Shown here: positions 13,885-15,128 of the stretch, piece by piece
Numbering within the stretch: the stretch's first letter is position 1
Layout of the letters: every line of letters begins with the position of its first letter
Assembly (NCBI GenBank): GCA_045402695.1
Contig: JAWPNA010000208.1
Coordinates: forward strand, 1-15,128
Origin: JAWPNA01 sp045402695
GTDB taxonomy: Bacteria > Acidobacteriota > Polarisedimenticolia > JACPZX01 > DASXTC01
Length of the DNA: 15,128 nt
Direction of reading: 5' to 3'
Translations under genes and position numbers: made by a program
Notes under the pieces: generated by a model
Seen by the model: only the letters and a program-made list of their open reading frames with translations
Told to the model about the DNA's origin: nothing
Database searches by the model: none

Positions 13885-15128
13885 ATGAAGATCTATCTCG
13901 TCGCACCGAAGAACCCCGAGTCGTTCTGGACGTTCGACCGCATCCTGGACACGGTGGATGCGCGGTGCATGTTCTCCAACCTGGCGCTGCCCACGGTGGC
14001 CGCCCTCACCCCTGCCGAGCACGAGGTGGTCCTCTGCGACGAGAACGTGGACACGATTGACTTCGACACCGACGCCGACATCGTCGGCGTCACGGGCTAC
14101 ATCATCCACCAGAAACGGATGAAGGCCATCATGTCCGAGTTCCGCCGCCGCGGCAAGTTCGTTGCGGTGGGCGGCCCCTATGCCTCGTTGTGCCCCGACG
14201 ACCTGGCGCAGCACGCCGACACCGTGTTCGTGGACGAGGCGGAGTACACGTGGCCCCGGTTCCTGGCCGACTACTCATCGGGCCGCCCAGAGGCCCGCTA
14301 CACGCAGGCCGAGAAGACCAACATGGAAGAGTCTCCCCTGCCCCGATTCGACCTGCTGAACCTGCCGGCCTACCGCACGGTGTGCATCCAGTTCGCCAGG
14401 GGGTGCCCCTTCTCGTGCGAGTTCTGCGACATCATCACCATCTTCGGCCGCCGGCCGCGCGCCAAGAGCATCTCCCAGCTCATGGCCGAGGTGCGCCGGC
14501 TGACGGACCTGGGGGTCGAGCGGATATTCCTCGTGGACGACAACTTCATCGGCGACAAGAGACGCGCCAAGGAGCTGCTGCGGGCCATCGCGCAGTTCGG
14601 GCGCGAGACCGACTTCGCGGTGGACTTCAACACGGAGGTCAGCCTCAACGTGGCGCAGGACGACGAGATGCTGCGCCTCCTGCGCGACGCCAACTTCCAG
14701 AGCATCTTCATCGGCATCGAGACCCCGCGCCGATCTTCCCTGCTGGAGACCAAGAAGAACCAGAACGCGCGCGGCGACATCCTCGAGGACGTGCTGAAGG
14801 TGCAGAGCTACGGAATCCGCGTGGACGCCGGGATGATCGTTGGTTTCGATCACGACGACCCGGCGATCTTCGCCGAGCAGTTCGACTTCATCCAGGCCGC
14901 CCGGATCCCCGTCTCGATGACCGGGATGCTCAACGCCGTGCCGAAGACACCGCTGCACGATCGGCTGATGAAGGACAACCGGCTGCTGAGCTTCAACACC
15001 GGCGATCAGTTCATCATGACGAACATCATCCCGAAGCTGATGACCAGCGAGCAGCTCTACCGGGGATACCGCGAGCTGATCGAGAGGCTGTACGACTTCG
15101 ACAACATGCGCCGCCGCGCGATCGACTA
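13885..15128 (+). CDS. B12-binding-domain radical SAM protein, HpnP-like/DUF4070 (3' end cut off)
   Basis: The frame runs 414 codons to the window edge without a stop, so the C-terminus is missing. Residues 1 to ~145 form a cobalamin-binding-like Rossmann domain (MKIYLVAPKNPESFWTFDR; ADIVGVTGY; VAVGGPYAS), lacking the DxHxxG base-off motif. The radical SAM core holds the [4Fe-4S] cysteines Cys174, Cys178 and Cys181 (RGCPFSCEFCDI), then FGRRPRAKS, FLVDDNFIGDKRRAKELL and FIGIETP. The tail (IIPKLMTSEQLYRGYREL) begins the DUF4070 region. This layout closely matches the hopanoid C-methylase HpnP and its many relatives, so methyl transfer to an unactivated carbon is possible, but the substrate cannot be assigned because no hopanoid genes are in the window. 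ATG 13885 has gaggtgg 5 nt upstream. Confidence 0.9.
   Translation, partial: MKIYLVAPKNPESFWTFDRILDTVDARCMFSNLALPTVAALTPAEHEVVLCDENVDTIDFDTDADIVGVTGYIIHQKRMKAIMSEFRRRGKFVAVGGPYASLCPDDLAQHADTVFVDEAEYTWPRFLADYSSGRPEARYTQAEKTNMEESPLPRFDLLNLPAYRTVCIQFARGCPFSCEFCDIITIFGRRPRAKSISQLMAEVRRLTDLGVERIFLVDDNFIGDKRRAKELLRAIAQFGRETDFAVDFNTEVSLNVAQDDEMLRLLRDANFQSIFIGIETPRRSSLLETKKNQNARGDILEDVLKVQSYGIRVDAGMIVGFDHDDPAIFAEQFDFIQAARIPVSMTGMLNAVPKTPLHDRLMKDNRLLSFNTGDQFIMTNIIPKLMTSEQLYRGYRELIERLYDFDNMRRRAID

Overview
This is a GC-rich bacterial window dominated by one long plus-strand operon for an aa3-type (A-family) heme-copper cytochrome c oxidase and its assembly factors. No ribosomal or other taxonomic marker is present. 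The gene order, together with a TMTC-like TPR protein and a HpnP-like DUF4070 radical SAM protein, would suit an uncultured environmental lineage such as Acidobacteriota, Eisenbacteria or similar. That placement is a guess.

Layout. Positions 1-433 hold no convincing complete gene. They carry inverted repeats and a good sigma70-like promoter (315-344), followed by a lipid-anchored blue-copper protein (434-1216). A second promoter of the same build (1262-1291) precedes the oxidase operon: ctaC (subunit II), ctaD (subunit I), ctaA (heme A synthase), ctaB (heme O synthase), a 39-residue membrane miniprotein, a first subunit III, a CxxC membrane protein, a second subunit III, ctaF (subunit IV), a SCO1-type copper chaperone and a DUF420/CtaM protein (ends 8920). 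Most junctions are start/stop overlaps (ATGA, TTGA, TGATG), and four genes appear to start with TTG, so the block reads as one translationally coupled unit.

An ABC-2 exporter pair (ATPase then permease) lies on the minus strand, converging on the oxidase operon with only 12 bp between stops. A 146-bp divergent region separates it from a plus-strand TMTC-like membrane protein with C-terminal TPRs. A consensus TTGACA at that gene's stop codon probably starts transcription of a tandem universal-stress protein with a C-terminal PCP_red-like domain. This is followed by a B12-binding radical SAM protein that runs off the window end.

How it works together. CtaB and CtaA make heme A, SCO1 (and perhaps CtaM) help build the metal centres, and subunits I-IV form the proton-pumping oxidase. 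Subunit II has CuA but no fused heme c, so it needs an external electron donor. The neighbouring membrane-anchored cupredoxin is a candidate. No ctaG/cox11 gene is seen. The most unusual points are two subunit III paralogues with complementary losses of conserved residues, the miniprotein, a Met/His tandem repeat in SCO1, and the USP-USP-PCP_red fusion. No intrinsic terminator with a T-tract, tRNA, CRISPR array or mobile element was recognised.
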